64,000 bases of DNA from Ruegeria sediminis. Lineage in GTDB: Bacteria > Pseudomonadota > Alphaproteobacteria > Rhodobacterales > Rhodobacteraceae. The notes below the pieces were generated by a model. The model had not been told where the DNA came from. It ran no database searches and saw only the letters and a program-made list of their open reading frames with translations. Positions 8,986-17,185 of the stretch are shown here, piece by piece. The position numbers and the translations under genes are program-made. The stretch is from the NCBI RefSeq assembly GCF_005938215.1, contig NZ_VCPD01000004.1, positions 372,001 to 436,000 on the forward strand, written 5' to 3'. The stretch's first letter is position 1. Every line of letters begins with the position of its first letter.

Positions 8986-10146
8986 TCATCCTCCCAGATG
9001 CGCGCCGAGGGTCTGCCGCGCGATCACCACGCGCTGCACGTCCGAAGCGCCTTCGTAGATGCGCAGCGCACGGATTTCGCGGTACAGCCGCGCGACCGTC
9101 TCGCCGGATCTCACCCCGTCGCCGCCGAACAGCTGCACGGCGCGGTCGATGACCCGCTGCGCGTGATCGGTGGCGAAAAGCTTTGCCATCGCCGCTTCGC
9201 GGGTGACGCGGGGCGCGCCCGAATCCTTGGTCCAGGCCGCGCGATAGACCAGCAGCGCGGCGGCATCCACGTCCAGCGCCATGTCGGCGACATGGCCCTG
9301 GACCATCTGCAGATCAAAGAGAGGCGCGCCGCCGATTCGGCGAGTATTGACCCGTGTCAGAGCCTCATCCAACGCCCGTCGTGCAAAGCCCAAAGCGGCC
9401 GCGGCCACGGTCGACCGAAAGACGTCCAGCACCGACATGGCGATCCGGAACCCGTCGCCCGGCGCGCCGATCATCGCGTCGGCGGGGATGCGGCAATCGG
9501 AAAACCGCAACGTGGCGAGGGGGTGCGGGGCGATGGTTTGCAGCCGTTCCGCGACCTCGAACCCGGGCAGGCCGGCGGGCAGGACAAAAGCCGAAAGGCC
9601 CTTGGCCCCGGGCGCCTCGCCGGTGCGGGCAAAAAGCGTGTAGACATCTGCGATGCCGCCATTGGAAATCCAGGTCTTTTCGCCGTTCAGGATAAAGTCG
9701 TTCCCGTCGCGCACTGCCGTCATCGTGGAATTGGCGACGTCCGAGCCCGATTGCGGCTCGGTCAGCGCAAAGGCCGAAATCGCCTTGCCCGAACGGGTCA
9801 GCGATAGCCATTCCGCTTTCTGCGCCTCGGTCCCGAACAGCGAAATCGCGCCGGTGCCCAACCCCTGCATGGCAAAGGCGAAATCCGCCAGACCGTCATG
9901 GCGTGCCAGAGTCTCGCGGATCAGGCACAGCGTGCGGACATCCAGGACACCCCCTTCGGTAGACACGCCAGTGTGCTTCAGCCAACCGTCCCGGCCGAGG
10001 GCTGCGACCAGGTTGCGGCACGCCCGGTCGGTATCCCCGTGGTCGACCCCCGAAAGCTCCCGATCCGCCCAGTCCTCCAGCGCATCCGCCAATTCGCGGT
10101 GCCGCGCTTCAAAGAAGGGCCAGTTCAGGAAAGACCGGTCCGGCAT
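8986..10146 (-). CDS. Acyl-CoA dehydrogenase
   Basis: A 386-residue flavoprotein of the acyl-CoA dehydrogenase fold. The FAD/substrate motif [13 protein letters not shown] is near residue 125, and the C-terminal [10 protein letters not shown] places Glu365 where short-chain and glutaryl-type dehydrogenases have the catalytic base. It ends 1 base before the CoA ligase gene and starts 3 bases after the hydratase-like gene, so it is in the same operon. It probably oxidises an alicyclic or acyl-CoA intermediate formed after aromatic ring attack, although the ring-attacking enzyme is not in view. Confidence 0.88.
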   Translation of the reverse strand: MPDRSFLNWPFFEARHRELADALEDWADRELSGVDHGDTDRACRNLVAALGRDGWLKHTGVSTEGGVLDVRTLCLIRETLARHDGLADFAFAMQGLGTGAISLFGTEAQKAEWLSLTRSGKAISAFALTEPQSGSDVANSTMTAVRDGNDFILNGEKTWISNGGIADVYTLFARTGEAPGAKGLSAFVLPAGLPGFEVAERLQTIAPHPLATLRFSDCRIPADAMIGAPGDGFRIAMSVLDVFRSTVAAAALGFARRALDEALTRVNTRRIGGAPLFDLQMVQGHVADMALDVDAAALLVYRAAWTKDSGAPRVTREAAMAKLFATDHAQRVIDRAVQLFGGDGVRSGETVARLYREIRALRIYEGASDVQRVVIARQTLGAHLGG

Positions 10147-10149
10147 GGT

Positions 10150-10959
10150 TCAATCCCCTTCGAAAACCGGTTTCTCGCGGGCGACAAAGGCGCGGTAGGC
10201 GCGTTCGAAATCGCCGGTCTGCATGCAGATCGCCTGCGCCTGCGCCTCGGCCTCGATGGCCTGTTCGATGGACATGGACCATTCCTGAACCAGCATGGTC
10301 TTGGTCATCATGTGGCCGAAATTCGGGCCTTCGACCAGGCGCGCCGCCAGTTCGCGGGCCGCAGCGTCCAGTTCGGCCGCCGGAACCAGCCGGTTGAAGA
10401 AGCCCCAACGCTCGCCCTCTTCGGCGCTCATGGACCGTCCGGAATACAGCAGTTCCGCCGCGCGTCCCTGGCCGATGATCCGGGGCAGGATGGCGCAGGC
10501 CCCCATGTCGCACCCGGCGAGCCCGACCCGGGTGAACAGGAACGCGGTCTTCGCCTCTGGCGTCGCAAGCCGCAGATCGCTGGCCATTGCGATGATCGCG
10601 CCCGCGCCGACGCAGATCCCGTCGATGGCCGCGATGACCGGCTTTCCGCAATTCACCATCGCCTTGACCAGATCGCCGGTCATGCGGGTGAAGGCCAGCA
10701 ATTCCTTCATGTTCATGCGGGTCAGCGGGCCGATGATGTCATGCACGTCCCCGCCCGAGCTGAAATTGCCACCGTTCGATGCAAAGACCACCGCCTTGAT
10801 GTCATCCGAATAGGCCAGATCGCGGAACCAGTCGCGCAGTTCGGCATAGCTGTCGAAGGTCAGCGGGTTCTTGCGGTCGGGCCGGTTCAGCGAGACCGTC
10901 GCGATGCCATCGGAGATCGCGCAAAGAAAATGCGTCGTGTCACTGCGCATGTCCATCAT
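10150..10959 (-). CDS. Enoyl-CoA hydratase/isomerase family protein
   Basis: A 269-residue crotonase-fold protein. The first oxyanion motif SSGGDVHD is at 67-74, and [18 protein letters not shown] carries the second oxyanion region. The first glutamate of the classical hydratase pair is not evident (the segment reads [11 protein letters not shown]), while a glutamate is kept in RAAELLYSG. It may thus be an isomerase, a hydrolase or a ring-opening member of the family. Its start overlaps the marR stop (ATGA), so it is the first enzyme of the operon. Confidence 0.85.
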   Translation of the reverse strand: MMDMRSDTTHFLCAISDGIATVSLNRPDRKNPLTFDSYAELRDWFRDLAYSDDIKAVVFASNGGNFSSGGDVHDIIGPLTRMNMKELLAFTRMTGDLVKAMVNCGKPVIAAIDGICVGAGAIIAMASDLRLATPEAKTAFLFTRVGLAGCDMGACAILPRIIGQGRAAELLYSGRSMSAEEGERWGFFNRLVPAAELDAAARELAARLVEGPNFGHMMTKTMLVQEWSMSIEQAIEAEAQAQAICMQTGDFERAYRAFVAREKPVFEGD

Positions 10960-11426
10960 TTCCCCTCGTCCAAGGCCGTCATCAATTCGTCCATCCGCGC
11001 ACCTATCGCCGCGGCCTCTGTCGCGCCCAGCGCCCCCAGCATCTCGTCGATCCAGCCTTGGTGGGCCGCCGCCTGCGTGGCGAAGTCGGCCTGCCCCTTG
11101 CGCGTCAGCCGCACCAGAGACGCGCGCCGGTCCCCTTCGACCGCGACGCGCATGACCAACCCTTCTTCCACCAGCCGGTCCACGATGCCTGTGACATTGC
11201 CGTTCGAGACCCTCAGAACCCCGGAAAGCTGGCTCATCTTCAGCCCGTCCTTGTGGCGCGACAGCGCCGCCATCACGTCAAAACGCGGCAGGGTCGAGTC
11301 GAATTCCCTTCGCAGGTTGGCGCGCAGCTGCGCCTCGATCCCGCGGGACAGCTTCAGCAGGCGCAGCCAAAGCCGCAAGCGTTCCTTGCTGGGGTTTTCG
11401 GCGGATTTGCGATTGGGCCGGGTCAT
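10956..11426 (-). CDS. MarR family transcriptional regulator
   Basis: A 156-residue winged-helix regulator. The recognition region [30 protein letters not shown] lies at about 75-105, followed by the wing ([16 protein letters not shown]). MarR proteins dimerise on palindromes and are usually released by aromatic acids or their CoA thioesters. It is the promoter-proximal gene of the aromatic operon, so autoregulated repression of the whole operon is likely. A candidate operator and promoter lie about 120-150 bases upstream. Confidence 0.9.
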   Translation of the reverse strand: MTRPNRKSAENPSKERLRLWLRLLKLSRGIEAQLRANLRREFDSTLPRFDVMAALSRHKDGLKMSQLSGVLRVSNGNVTGIVDRLVEEGLVMRVAVEGDRRASLVRLTRKGQADFATQAAAHQGWIDEMLGALGATEAAAIGARMDELMTALDEGK

Positions 11427-11545
11427 CGGATCCCTCCGGACAAGTCTGACAAGCCGGTCGCAAACGCAGCCCGATCCGTTGAACGACCGCCGGTCACCTG
11501 GGCTTGTGTATCAGAAACGACCATTGCGCACCTCTGTTGCAGAGA

Positions 11546-11574
11546 ACACTAGCAACGGGAATTTGTTTCAACAA
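11546..11574 (-). promoter_or_regulatory. Candidate promoter and MarR operator for the aromatic operon
   Basis: On the minus strand TTGTTG (complement 11569-11574) and TAGTGT (complement 11546-11551) are spaced by 17 bases and form a plausible -35/-10 pair. The -35 lies inside the near-palindrome TTGTTTCAACAA (11563-11574), the sort of site MarR repressors use. Binding there would block the -35. The distance to the marR start is about 120 bases. Confidence 0.42.
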
Positions 11575-11654
11575 TATAAATTTTGAACTTGAAGGAAATG
11601 CGGGAATTCACGGCGCCCGGAACAACCTTTGCCGGACGTTTCCGCAACAACCCT

Positions 11655-11684
11655 TTGACGGATCGCGATTCCCGATCCTATCCT
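11655..11684 (+). promoter_or_regulatory. Candidate promoter of the MFS gene with an inverted repeat in its spacer
   Basis: TTGACG (11655-11660) and TATCCT (11679-11684) are 18 bases apart. Between them GGATCG (11660-11665) and CGATCC (11673-11678) make a perfect 6-bp inverted repeat with a 7-base centre. An operator inside the promoter spacer is the layout used by MerR-type regulators and also by some repressors. No regulator gene is adjacent other than marR. Confidence 0.35.
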
Positions 11685-11777
11685 TTTGAAGCATGGCATG
11701 GCGGAACCCTTCCGCCACGACTTGCAGTGTTGAAGAATTCAACGGTTCCAGTGACCACAACGTCGACCCGGTGAGAG

Positions 11778-13097
11778 ATGATCGGAGTTCTGAACAACCG
11801 GACCTACCGCCACCTCTACGCAGCCCAGATCGTGGCGCTGACGGGTACCGGGCTGGCGACCGTCGCGCTTGGGCTGCTGGCATATGATCTGGCCGGGGCG
11901 GCAGCGGGGCTGGTGCTGGGTACGGCGCTGACCATCAAGATGCTGGCCTATGTGATCGTGGCCCCGCTGGCTGCGGCGATTGCCGAGCGGGTGGACCGGC
12001 GCCGGATGCTGGTGACGCTGGACATGGTGCGGGCCGCCGTCGCCGTCTGCCTGCCCTTCGTGAGCGAAATCTGGCAGATCTACGTGCTGATCTTCGTGCT
12101 GCAATCGGCCTCGGCCGGCTTCACTCCAGCCTTTCAGGCCACCATCCCGGACGTTCTGCCGGACGAGCGCGACTATACCCAGGCCCTGTCCCTGTCGCGC
12201 CTGGCGATGGACCTGGAAAGCCTGCTCAGCCCCATGCTGGCCGCGGCGCTACTGTTGATGGTCAGTTTCGACGGCCTGTTCTGGGGCACCGGACTGGGCT
12301 TTGCGGCCTCGGCGCTGCTGGTCGTGTTGGTGGCGCTGCCCTCGCCCAAACCCGTCCCGCGGCGCGGGATCTACGACCGGACGACCCGTGGGCTGCGGAT
12401 CTACCTGAAGACGCCCCGACTGCGCGGGCTGTTGGCGCTGAGCTGGGTGTCGGCGGCGCTTGGCTCGATGGTCATCGTGAACACCGTGGTGATCGTGCGC
12501 TCGGACCTGCGGCTGGCGGAAAGCGCCGTGGCACTGGCGCTGGCGGGGTTCGGCCTTGGGTCGATGTTGGCCGCCCTGATCCTGCCGCGCCTGCTGGACC
12601 GGGTCGAGGATCGCAGCGTCATGCTGGCCGGTGCAATGCTCGGAACGGGCGCGATGGGGCTGACCGCCCTGATGTCCGCGGCGTTGCCGATGACTCTGTC
12701 CATGCTGGCCCTGTCCTGGGCCCTGATCGGGTTCGGCTATTCCACGGTGCTGACGCCGTCGGGCCGCCTGCTGACGCGTTCGGCGCATCCCGCCGACCGC
12801 CCGGCGGTCTTCGCCGCGCAGTTCACGCTGTCCCACGCCTGCTGGCTGGTCTTCTACCCGTTGTCGGGCTGGCTGATGACCGTCAGCGGCGCGACTGTGA
12901 CGATGGCGGCGCTGACGACGGCCTCGGTGGGCGGTGTCCTGACCGCCTGGGCGGTCTGGCCACGGAACACCGCCCAGCCCGTGCCGCACAGCCATCCCGA
13001 TCTGCCGCCCGATCACCCGCATCTGAATGGCAACGGGCCACACAGTCACGCCATCATCATAGACGAACTCCATCCCCGGTATCCGCAGGAGCCTTGA
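11778..13097 (+). CDS. MFS transporter with a His-rich C-terminal tail
   Basis: A 439-residue major facilitator protein of about 12 membrane segments. The loop between helices 2 and 3 carries AERVDRRRML, a form of the MFS signature. After the last helix a hydrophilic tail of about 36 residues contains seven histidines in HSH, DHPH and HSH clusters. Similar His-rich cytosolic tails occur in NreB-like nickel exporters. The tail suggests metal binding, but drug or metabolite efflux is the default expectation for the core. It is divergent from marR and 57 bases before the Lrp gene. Confidence 0.85.
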   Translation: MIGVLNNRTYRHLYAAQIVALTGTGLATVALGLLAYDLAGAAAGLVLGTALTIKMLAYVIVAPLAAAIAERVDRRRMLVTLDMVRAAVAVCLPFVSEIWQIYVLIFVLQSASAGFTPAFQATIPDVLPDERDYTQALSLSRLAMDLESLLSPMLAAALLLMVSFDGLFWGTGLGFAASALLVVLVALPSPKPVPRRGIYDRTTRGLRIYLKTPRLRGLLALSWVSAALGSMVIVNTVVIVRSDLRLAESAVALALAGFGLGSMLAALILPRLLDRVEDRSVMLAGAMLGTGAMGLTALMSAALPMTLSMLALSWALIGFGYSTVLTPSGRLLTRSAHPADRPAVFAAQFTLSHACWLVFYPLSGWLMTVSGATVTMAALTTASVGGVLTAWAVWPRNTAQPVPHSHPDLPPDHPHLNGNGPHSHAIIIDELHPRYPQEP

Positions 13098-13154
13098 GCC
13101 CCGGACGGGATGTGCTTTACACCAACTCGGGATACGACCCGCACCGGAGAATCC

Positions 13155-13583
13155 ATGGACCAGCTGGACCGCCGAATCATCGCCGCCCTGCAGCACAACG
13201 CGCGGGAATCGACGACCAAGATTGCGGCCAGGCTGGGCGTGGCCCGCACCACCGTGCACGAGCGGATCGCGCGCATGGAAGAACGCGGCGAGATCGCCGG
13301 CTACTCGGTGGTTCTGCGCGAACCGCAGGATGAAAGCCGGGTGCAGGTGGTCGTCATGCTGGAAGTTCAGCAGAAAGAGACCGCGCGCATCATCAAACGG
13401 CTGGAAGCCTATCCCGAGGTCAAGCTCTGCCTGTCGATCAACGGCGAATTCGACCTTCTGCTCTCGGCCGAAGCCCCCCGGATCGAGGATCTGGACGTTC
13501 TGGTCGACGAACTGGCCGAAATCCCGGGCGTGCTGCGCACCAACACCAGCGTCGTCTTTGGCCGCCGCATAGACCGTTCCTGA
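13155..13583 (+). CDS. Lrp/AsnC family transcriptional regulator
   Basis: A 142-residue regulator that begins MDQLDRRIIAALQHNARES, the standard start of the family. A GGAGA ribosome-binding site lies 5 bases before the ATG at 13155, which settles the start over an earlier ATG. The N-terminal helix-turn-helix (KIAARLGVARTTVHERIARM) is at about 22-41, followed by the RAM ligand-binding domain. It sits just upstream of the lysine catabolic genes in the same direction, so lysine-responsive control of them is likely. Palindromes that could be its sites lie at 13600-13680. Confidence 0.92.
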   Translation: MDQLDRRIIAALQHNARESTTKIAARLGVARTTVHERIARMEERGEIAGYSVVLREPQDESRVQVVVMLEVQQKETARIIKRLEAYPEVKLCLSINGEFDLLLSAEAPRIEDLDVLVDELAEIPGVLRTNTSVVFGRRIDRS

Positions 13584-13599
13584 CGATATGATGCATGAT

Positions 13600-13680
13600 C
13601 CGTCATTATGACGGGATCGTAGGTCATTCCGTCACTCTGATCCCTACAGACCGAACAGCGGATACGTCAGACTTGCTGAC
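13600..13680 (+). promoter_or_regulatory. Palindromes in front of the lysine catabolic genes, candidate Lrp sites
   Basis: CCGTCATTATGACGG (13600-13614) is a perfect palindrome around one central base. GTCAG-N5-CTGAC (13666-13680) is a second symmetric site of related sequence just before the ribosome-binding site. A third GTCAC/TGATC-type element lies between them. The 114-base gap between the Lrp gene and its neighbour is dominated by these TCAT/TGAC half-sites, as expected for an Lrp/AsnC-controlled promoter. Confidence 0.5.
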
Positions 13681-13697
13681 AGAGAAGGAGACGTGCC

Positions 13698-14804
13698 ATG
13701 CAATGGAATATCTGCATCGTCGGGGCCGGAAAGATCGGCCAGATGATCGCCACTTTGCTCAAGACCTCGCCCAATTACACCGTCACCGTGGCCGACCACG
13801 ATCTGGCCGCGCTGGCGGTGCTGAACAGGATGGGCGTGGCAACCAAACAAATCGACGCCAAGGACGAGGCCAGTCTGGCCGACGGGCTGCAGGGATTTGA
13901 CGCGGTGATTTCGGCCGCGCCGTTCTTCCTGACGCCTGCGATCGCCAAAGCCGCCAGGCAGGCCGGCGCGCATTATTTCGACCTGACCGAGGATGTCGCC
14001 GCCACCAAGGCCGTGCGCGATCTGGCCCAGGGCAGCAAGACCGCCTTCATGCCGCAATGCGGGCTGGCGCCCGGTTTCGTCGGCATCGCCGGCGCCGCCC
14101 TGGCCGCCGAATTCGACGAGCTTGACACCCTGCACATGCGCGTGGGCGCTCTGCCGCTCTATCCGACCAACGCGTTGAAATACAACCTGACCTGGTCCAC
14201 CGACGGGCTGATCAACGAATACTGCAACCCCTGCGACGCCATCGTAAACGGCGAGCGGGTCAAGACCGCGCCGCTGGAGGATTACGAGATCCTCGGCCAT
14301 GACGGTGTGGAGTACGAATGCTTCAACACCTCGGGCGGGCTTGGCACGTTGCCCGAGACGCTGGAAGGCAAGGCGCGGTCGGTCTCCTACCGCTCGATCC
14401 GCTATCCCGGTCACCGCGACATCCTGAAACTGCTCCTGAACGATCTGGGGCTGGAGCGGCGCCGCGACCTGCTCAAGGAAATCTTCGAATCCGCCCTGCC
14501 GCGCACGGATCAGGACGTGGTGCTGGTCTATTGCACCGCAAAAGGCCGGATCGACGGGCAGTTGCGGGAAAAGAGCCTGATCAACAAATCCTTCTCGCGC
14601 CTGATCGACGGACAGGTCTGGAGCGCCATCCAGGTTACCACCGCCGCCGGCGTGTTGGGCGTCGTGGACCTGATGCGCACCGGAATCCTGCCGTCGAACG
14701 GGTTCGTCCGGCAAGAGCAGGTAAAGCTCTCGGACTTTCTCAACACCGAATTTGGCCGCCTCTACCGGGCGGGGGACGTAACCGCACAGAACAAGGCTGC
14801 CTGA
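13698..14804 (+). CDS. Saccharopine dehydrogenase family protein, probable lysine 6-dehydrogenase
   Basis: A 368-residue NAD(P)-dependent enzyme. The Rossmann fingerprint GAGKIG is at 9-14, followed by the saccharopine dehydrogenase C-terminal domain. Its length matches single-domain lysine 6-dehydrogenases; no lysine-ketoglutarate reductase domain is fused or adjacent. Lysine dehydrogenase would turn L-lysine into allysine, which cyclises to piperideine-6-carboxylate. The next gene, 3 bases later, encodes the dehydrogenase for exactly that product. A saccharopine dehydrogenase role is the main alternative. The ribosome-binding site AAGGAG is at 13685-13690. Confidence 0.85.
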   Translation: MQWNICIVGAGKIGQMIATLLKTSPNYTVTVADHDLAALAVLNRMGVATKQIDAKDEASLADGLQGFDAVISAAPFFLTPAIAKAARQAGAHYFDLTEDVAATKAVRDLAQGSKTAFMPQCGLAPGFVGIAGAALAAEFDELDTLHMRVGALPLYPTNALKYNLTWSTDGLINEYCNPCDAIVNGERVKTAPLEDYEILGHDGVEYECFNTSGGLGTLPETLEGKARSVSYRSIRYPGHRDILKLLLNDLGLERRRDLLKEIFESALPRTDQDVVLVYCTAKGRIDGQLREKSLINKSFSRLIDGQVWSAIQVTTAAGVLGVVDLMRTGILPSNGFVRQEQVKLSDFLNTEFGRLYRAGDVTAQNKAA

Positions 14805-14807
14805 ACC

Positions 14808-16322
14808 ATGAAAGACATCGTCATGACTGCTGAAACCACCCTTGCGAAACTGGGGCTGACCGCCGCTGAACTGTCCGGCGGCACGCTCAAGGTGACCTCG
14901 CCGATCGATGGCAGCCTGCTGGCCGAGGTGCATGAAACGCCTGCCGCCGAAATGGGCGCGATCCTTGCCAGGGCCAAGGCGGCCTTCAAGGCGTGGCGCA
15001 CCGTTCCGGCCCCGCGCCGCGGCGAGCTGATCAGGCTGCTCGGCGAGGAACTGCGCGCCGCCAAGGACGATCTCGGCGCGCTGGTCAGCTGGGAAGCCGG
15101 CAAGATCACTTCCGAAGGTCTGGGCGAGGTGCAGGAGATGATCGACATCTGCGATTTCGCCGTCGGCCTGTCGCGCCAGCTTTACGGCCTGACCATCGCC
15201 AGCGAACGTCCGGGTCACAGGATGATGGAGACCTGGCACCCGGCGGGGCCCGTGGGCGTGATCTCGGCCTTCAACTTCCCTGTCGCGGTCTGGTCCTGGA
15301 ACGCGGCGTTGGCGCTGGTCTGCGGCGATCCGGTGATCTGGAAGCCGTCGGAAAAAACGCCGCTGACCGCGCTGGCCTGCCAGAAGATCTTTGAAAAGGC
15401 TCTGGCCCGGTTCGGCGATGCGCCCGACGGCCTGCTGCAAGTGCTGGTCGGCGGCGCCGATCTGGGCAAGGCGCTGGTCGAAAGCGAGGACGTGCCGATC
15501 ATCTCGGCCACAGGTTCGACCCGCATGGGCCGCGCCGTCGCGCCCATCGTGGCCCAGCGTTTCGGCAAATGCATCCTCGAGCTTGGCGGCAACAACGCCA
15601 TGATCGTCGGCCCGTCCGCGGATCTGGAAATGGCCGTTCGCGCCATCGTCTTCTCGGCCGTGGGCACCGCCGGGCAACGCTGCACCTCGCTGCGCCGCCT
15701 GATCGTGCACAACTCGATCAAGGACGATCTGGTCGCGCGCCTCAAGAGGGCCTATGCCGGTCTGCCCATCGGCAACCCGCTGACCGAAGGCACGCTGGTC
15801 GGGCCGCTGGTGGACGAGGCGGCGGGCAAGGCGATGGCGGCGGCGCTGGAAGCGGCCAGGGCCCAAGGCGGCACCGTGTTCGGCGGCGCCCGCGTCACGC
15901 AGGACGTCCCCGAGGGCGGCGTCTACGTGGAACCGGCGATCGTCGAGATGCCGGGCCAGACCGAAACCGTGAAGACCGAAACCTTTGCGCCGATCCTCTA
16001 CGTTCTGGGCTATGACGACTTTTCCGATGCGCTGGAAATCCAGAACGACGTGCCGCAGGGCCTGAGTTCCTGCGTCTTCACGCTCAACATGCGCGAGGCC
16101 GAGCAGTTCCTGTCGGCGGCCGGGTCCGATTGCGGCATCGCCAACGTCAACATCGGCCCGTCCGGCGCCGAGATCGGCGGGGCATTTGGTGGCGAAAAGG
16201 AAACCGGCGGCGGGCGCGAAAGCGGCTCGGACGCCTGGAAAGCCTACATGCGCCGCCAGACCAACACGGTGAACTACTCGGCCGAACTGCCGCTGGCCCA
16301 GGGCGTCAAGTTCGATATCTGA
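14808..16322 (+). CDS. L-aminoadipate-semialdehyde (piperideine-6-carboxylate) dehydrogenase
   Basis: A 504-residue aldehyde dehydrogenase of the antiquitin (ALDH7) type. Catalytic Cys292 lies in GTAGQRCTSLRR and the general base Glu258 in ILELGGNN. The substrate-binding NIGPSGAEIGGAFGGEK segment near the C-terminus is characteristic of the family. It oxidises the semialdehyde made by the preceding lysine dehydrogenase to 2-aminoadipate. The start at 14808 lies 3 bases after the upstream stop; a second in-frame ATG at 14823 is possible. A strong terminator follows. Confidence 0.92.
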   Translation: MKDIVMTAETTLAKLGLTAAELSGGTLKVTSPIDGSLLAEVHETPAAEMGAILARAKAAFKAWRTVPAPRRGELIRLLGEELRAAKDDLGALVSWEAGKITSEGLGEVQEMIDICDFAVGLSRQLYGLTIASERPGHRMMETWHPAGPVGVISAFNFPVAVWSWNAALALVCGDPVIWKPSEKTPLTALACQKIFEKALARFGDAPDGLLQVLVGGADLGKALVESEDVPIISATGSTRMGRAVAPIVAQRFGKCILELGGNNAMIVGPSADLEMAVRAIVFSAVGTAGQRCTSLRRLIVHNSIKDDLVARLKRAYAGLPIGNPLTEGTLVGPLVDEAAGKAMAAALEAARAQGGTVFGGARVTQDVPEGGVYVEPAIVEMPGQTETVKTETFAPILYVLGYDDFSDALEIQNDVPQGLSSCVFTLNMREAEQFLSAAGSDCGIANVNIGPSGAEIGGAFGGEKETGGGRESGSDAWKAYMRRQTNTVNYSAELPLAQGVKFDI

Positions 16323-16338
16323 TCGGGATACGCACCGG

Positions 16339-16370
16339 ACCCGCCCGGCCACCCTTGCCGGGCGGGTTGT
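16339..16370 (+). terminator. Intrinsic terminator after the lysine catabolic genes
   Basis: ACCCGCCCGGC (16339-16349) and GCCGGGCGGGT (16357-16367) form a perfect 11-bp stem with a 7-base loop, 17 bases after the stop codon and followed by TTGT. The T-run is short but the stem is very strong. Confidence 0.75.
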
Positions 16371-16400
16371 CACGTTGGCCAAAACTGTGCTTGGCCGATA

Positions 16401-16421
16401 ACTCTCTGTAAACGAGAGAGT
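16401..16421. promoter_or_regulatory. Perfect inverted repeat upstream of the flagellar transglycosylase gene
   Basis: ACTCTCT (16401-16407) and AGAGAGT (16415-16421) are a perfect 7-bp inverted repeat with a 7-base spacer, 20 bases before the first gene of the flagellar cluster. The spacing suits a dimeric regulator. A degenerate TTAA-N7-TTAA match overlaps it (16398-16412, two mismatches). Confidence 0.35.
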
Positions 16422-16441
16422 GGCTAGCTTGGTCGGGATCG

Positions 16442-17176
16442 ATGGACTCCCGGACCGGCAGAATGCCCAAACCCACGACCACGAAACCGCTTGTGTCGCC
16501 TCTGGCCGCGCTGCTGCTGCCGGTCTGGCTGATCCTCGCCGCGCCTGCTCTCTCCGACACGCGGGCAGGCGAAATCTGCGACGCCGCTGCGCGGCGCGCT
16601 GCGCGATCCGAGGGTGTGCCGCTCGACGTGTTGCGCGCGATCACGCGGGTCGAAACCGGGCGCATGGTCAACGGCAGACGCGTCCCCTGGCCCTGGGCGG
16701 TCAACTTGGAAGGCAAGGGGTTCTGGTTCGACAACGAGGCCGAGGCCAAGGCCTACGTATCCAAGGTGTTCAAGGCCGGCGCCCGAAGTTTCGATATCGG
16801 CTGCTTTCAGATCAACTACCGCTGGCACGGCCAGGGTTTCCGCTCCATCGACGCGATGTTCGACCCCAACCAGAACGCGGCCTACGCCGCCCGCTTCCTG
16901 CGCGAACTTCACGCCGAATTCGGCTCATGGACCGCCGCCGCCGGGGCCTATCACTCGCGCACCGCAGCGCTGGCGGCCGCCTATTCGCAACGGCTCGAAG
17001 CCACCCTTGCCGCTTTGGACGGCGGGCCCGGTCACCGTGTCGACGCCGTGGCGCGAGAGGCAAATACAGTCTCTAATCAACCACTTTTCTCCGGTTCGGG
17101 AACGTATGGTCCAGCCGTCCTCGGTTCCCTGGTTCCGGTTTCGGGCGAACGCACCGCCTTCATCGTCTTCAAATAG
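16442..17176 (+). CDS. sltF: Flagellar lytic transglycosylase, SltF-like
   Basis: A 244-residue exported protein. The N-terminal hydrophobic stretch (about 17-38, ending PALS) is a signal peptide. The SLT domain has its catalytic Glu71 in AITRVETGR and the conserved SFDIGCFQINYRWHG segment. Such enzymes cut peptidoglycan so that the flagellar rod can pass; in Rhodobacter sphaeroides SltF does this and interacts with rod proteins. Position at the head of the flagellar cluster, 9 bases before flhA, supports that role. An alternative start at 16463 would remove seven residues and still leave a signal peptide. Confidence 0.85.
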   Translation: MDSRTGRMPKPTTTKPLVSPLAALLLPVWLILAAPALSDTRAGEICDAAARRAARSEGVPLDVLRAITRVETGRMVNGRRVPWPWAVNLEGKGFWFDNEAEAKAYVSKVFKAGARSFDIGCFQINYRWHGQGFRSIDAMFDPNQNAAYAARFLRELHAEFGSWTAAAGAYHSRTAALAAAYSQRLEATLAALDGGPGHRVDAVAREANTVSNQPLFSGSGTYGPAVLGSLVPVSGERTAFIVFK

Positions 17177-17185
17177 GAGCTCCGC

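Larger units (their letters stand above)
11427..11777. other. Divergent intergenic region between marR and the MFS gene
   Basis: A gene-free stretch of 351 bases. Its middle (about 11555-11600) is much more AT-rich than the surroundings. It holds the candidate marR promoter/operator and, nearer the MFS gene, a candidate promoter with an inverted repeat between its -35 and -10 (both listed separately). No convincing coding sequence was seen. Confidence 0.7.

Noticed and set aside
13644-16382. A 912-codon open frame on the minus strand
   Set aside because: It lies antisense to the lysine dehydrogenase and aldehyde dehydrogenase genes, is rich in Arg, His, Gly and Asp and has no recognisable domain: a shadow of high-GC codon use.
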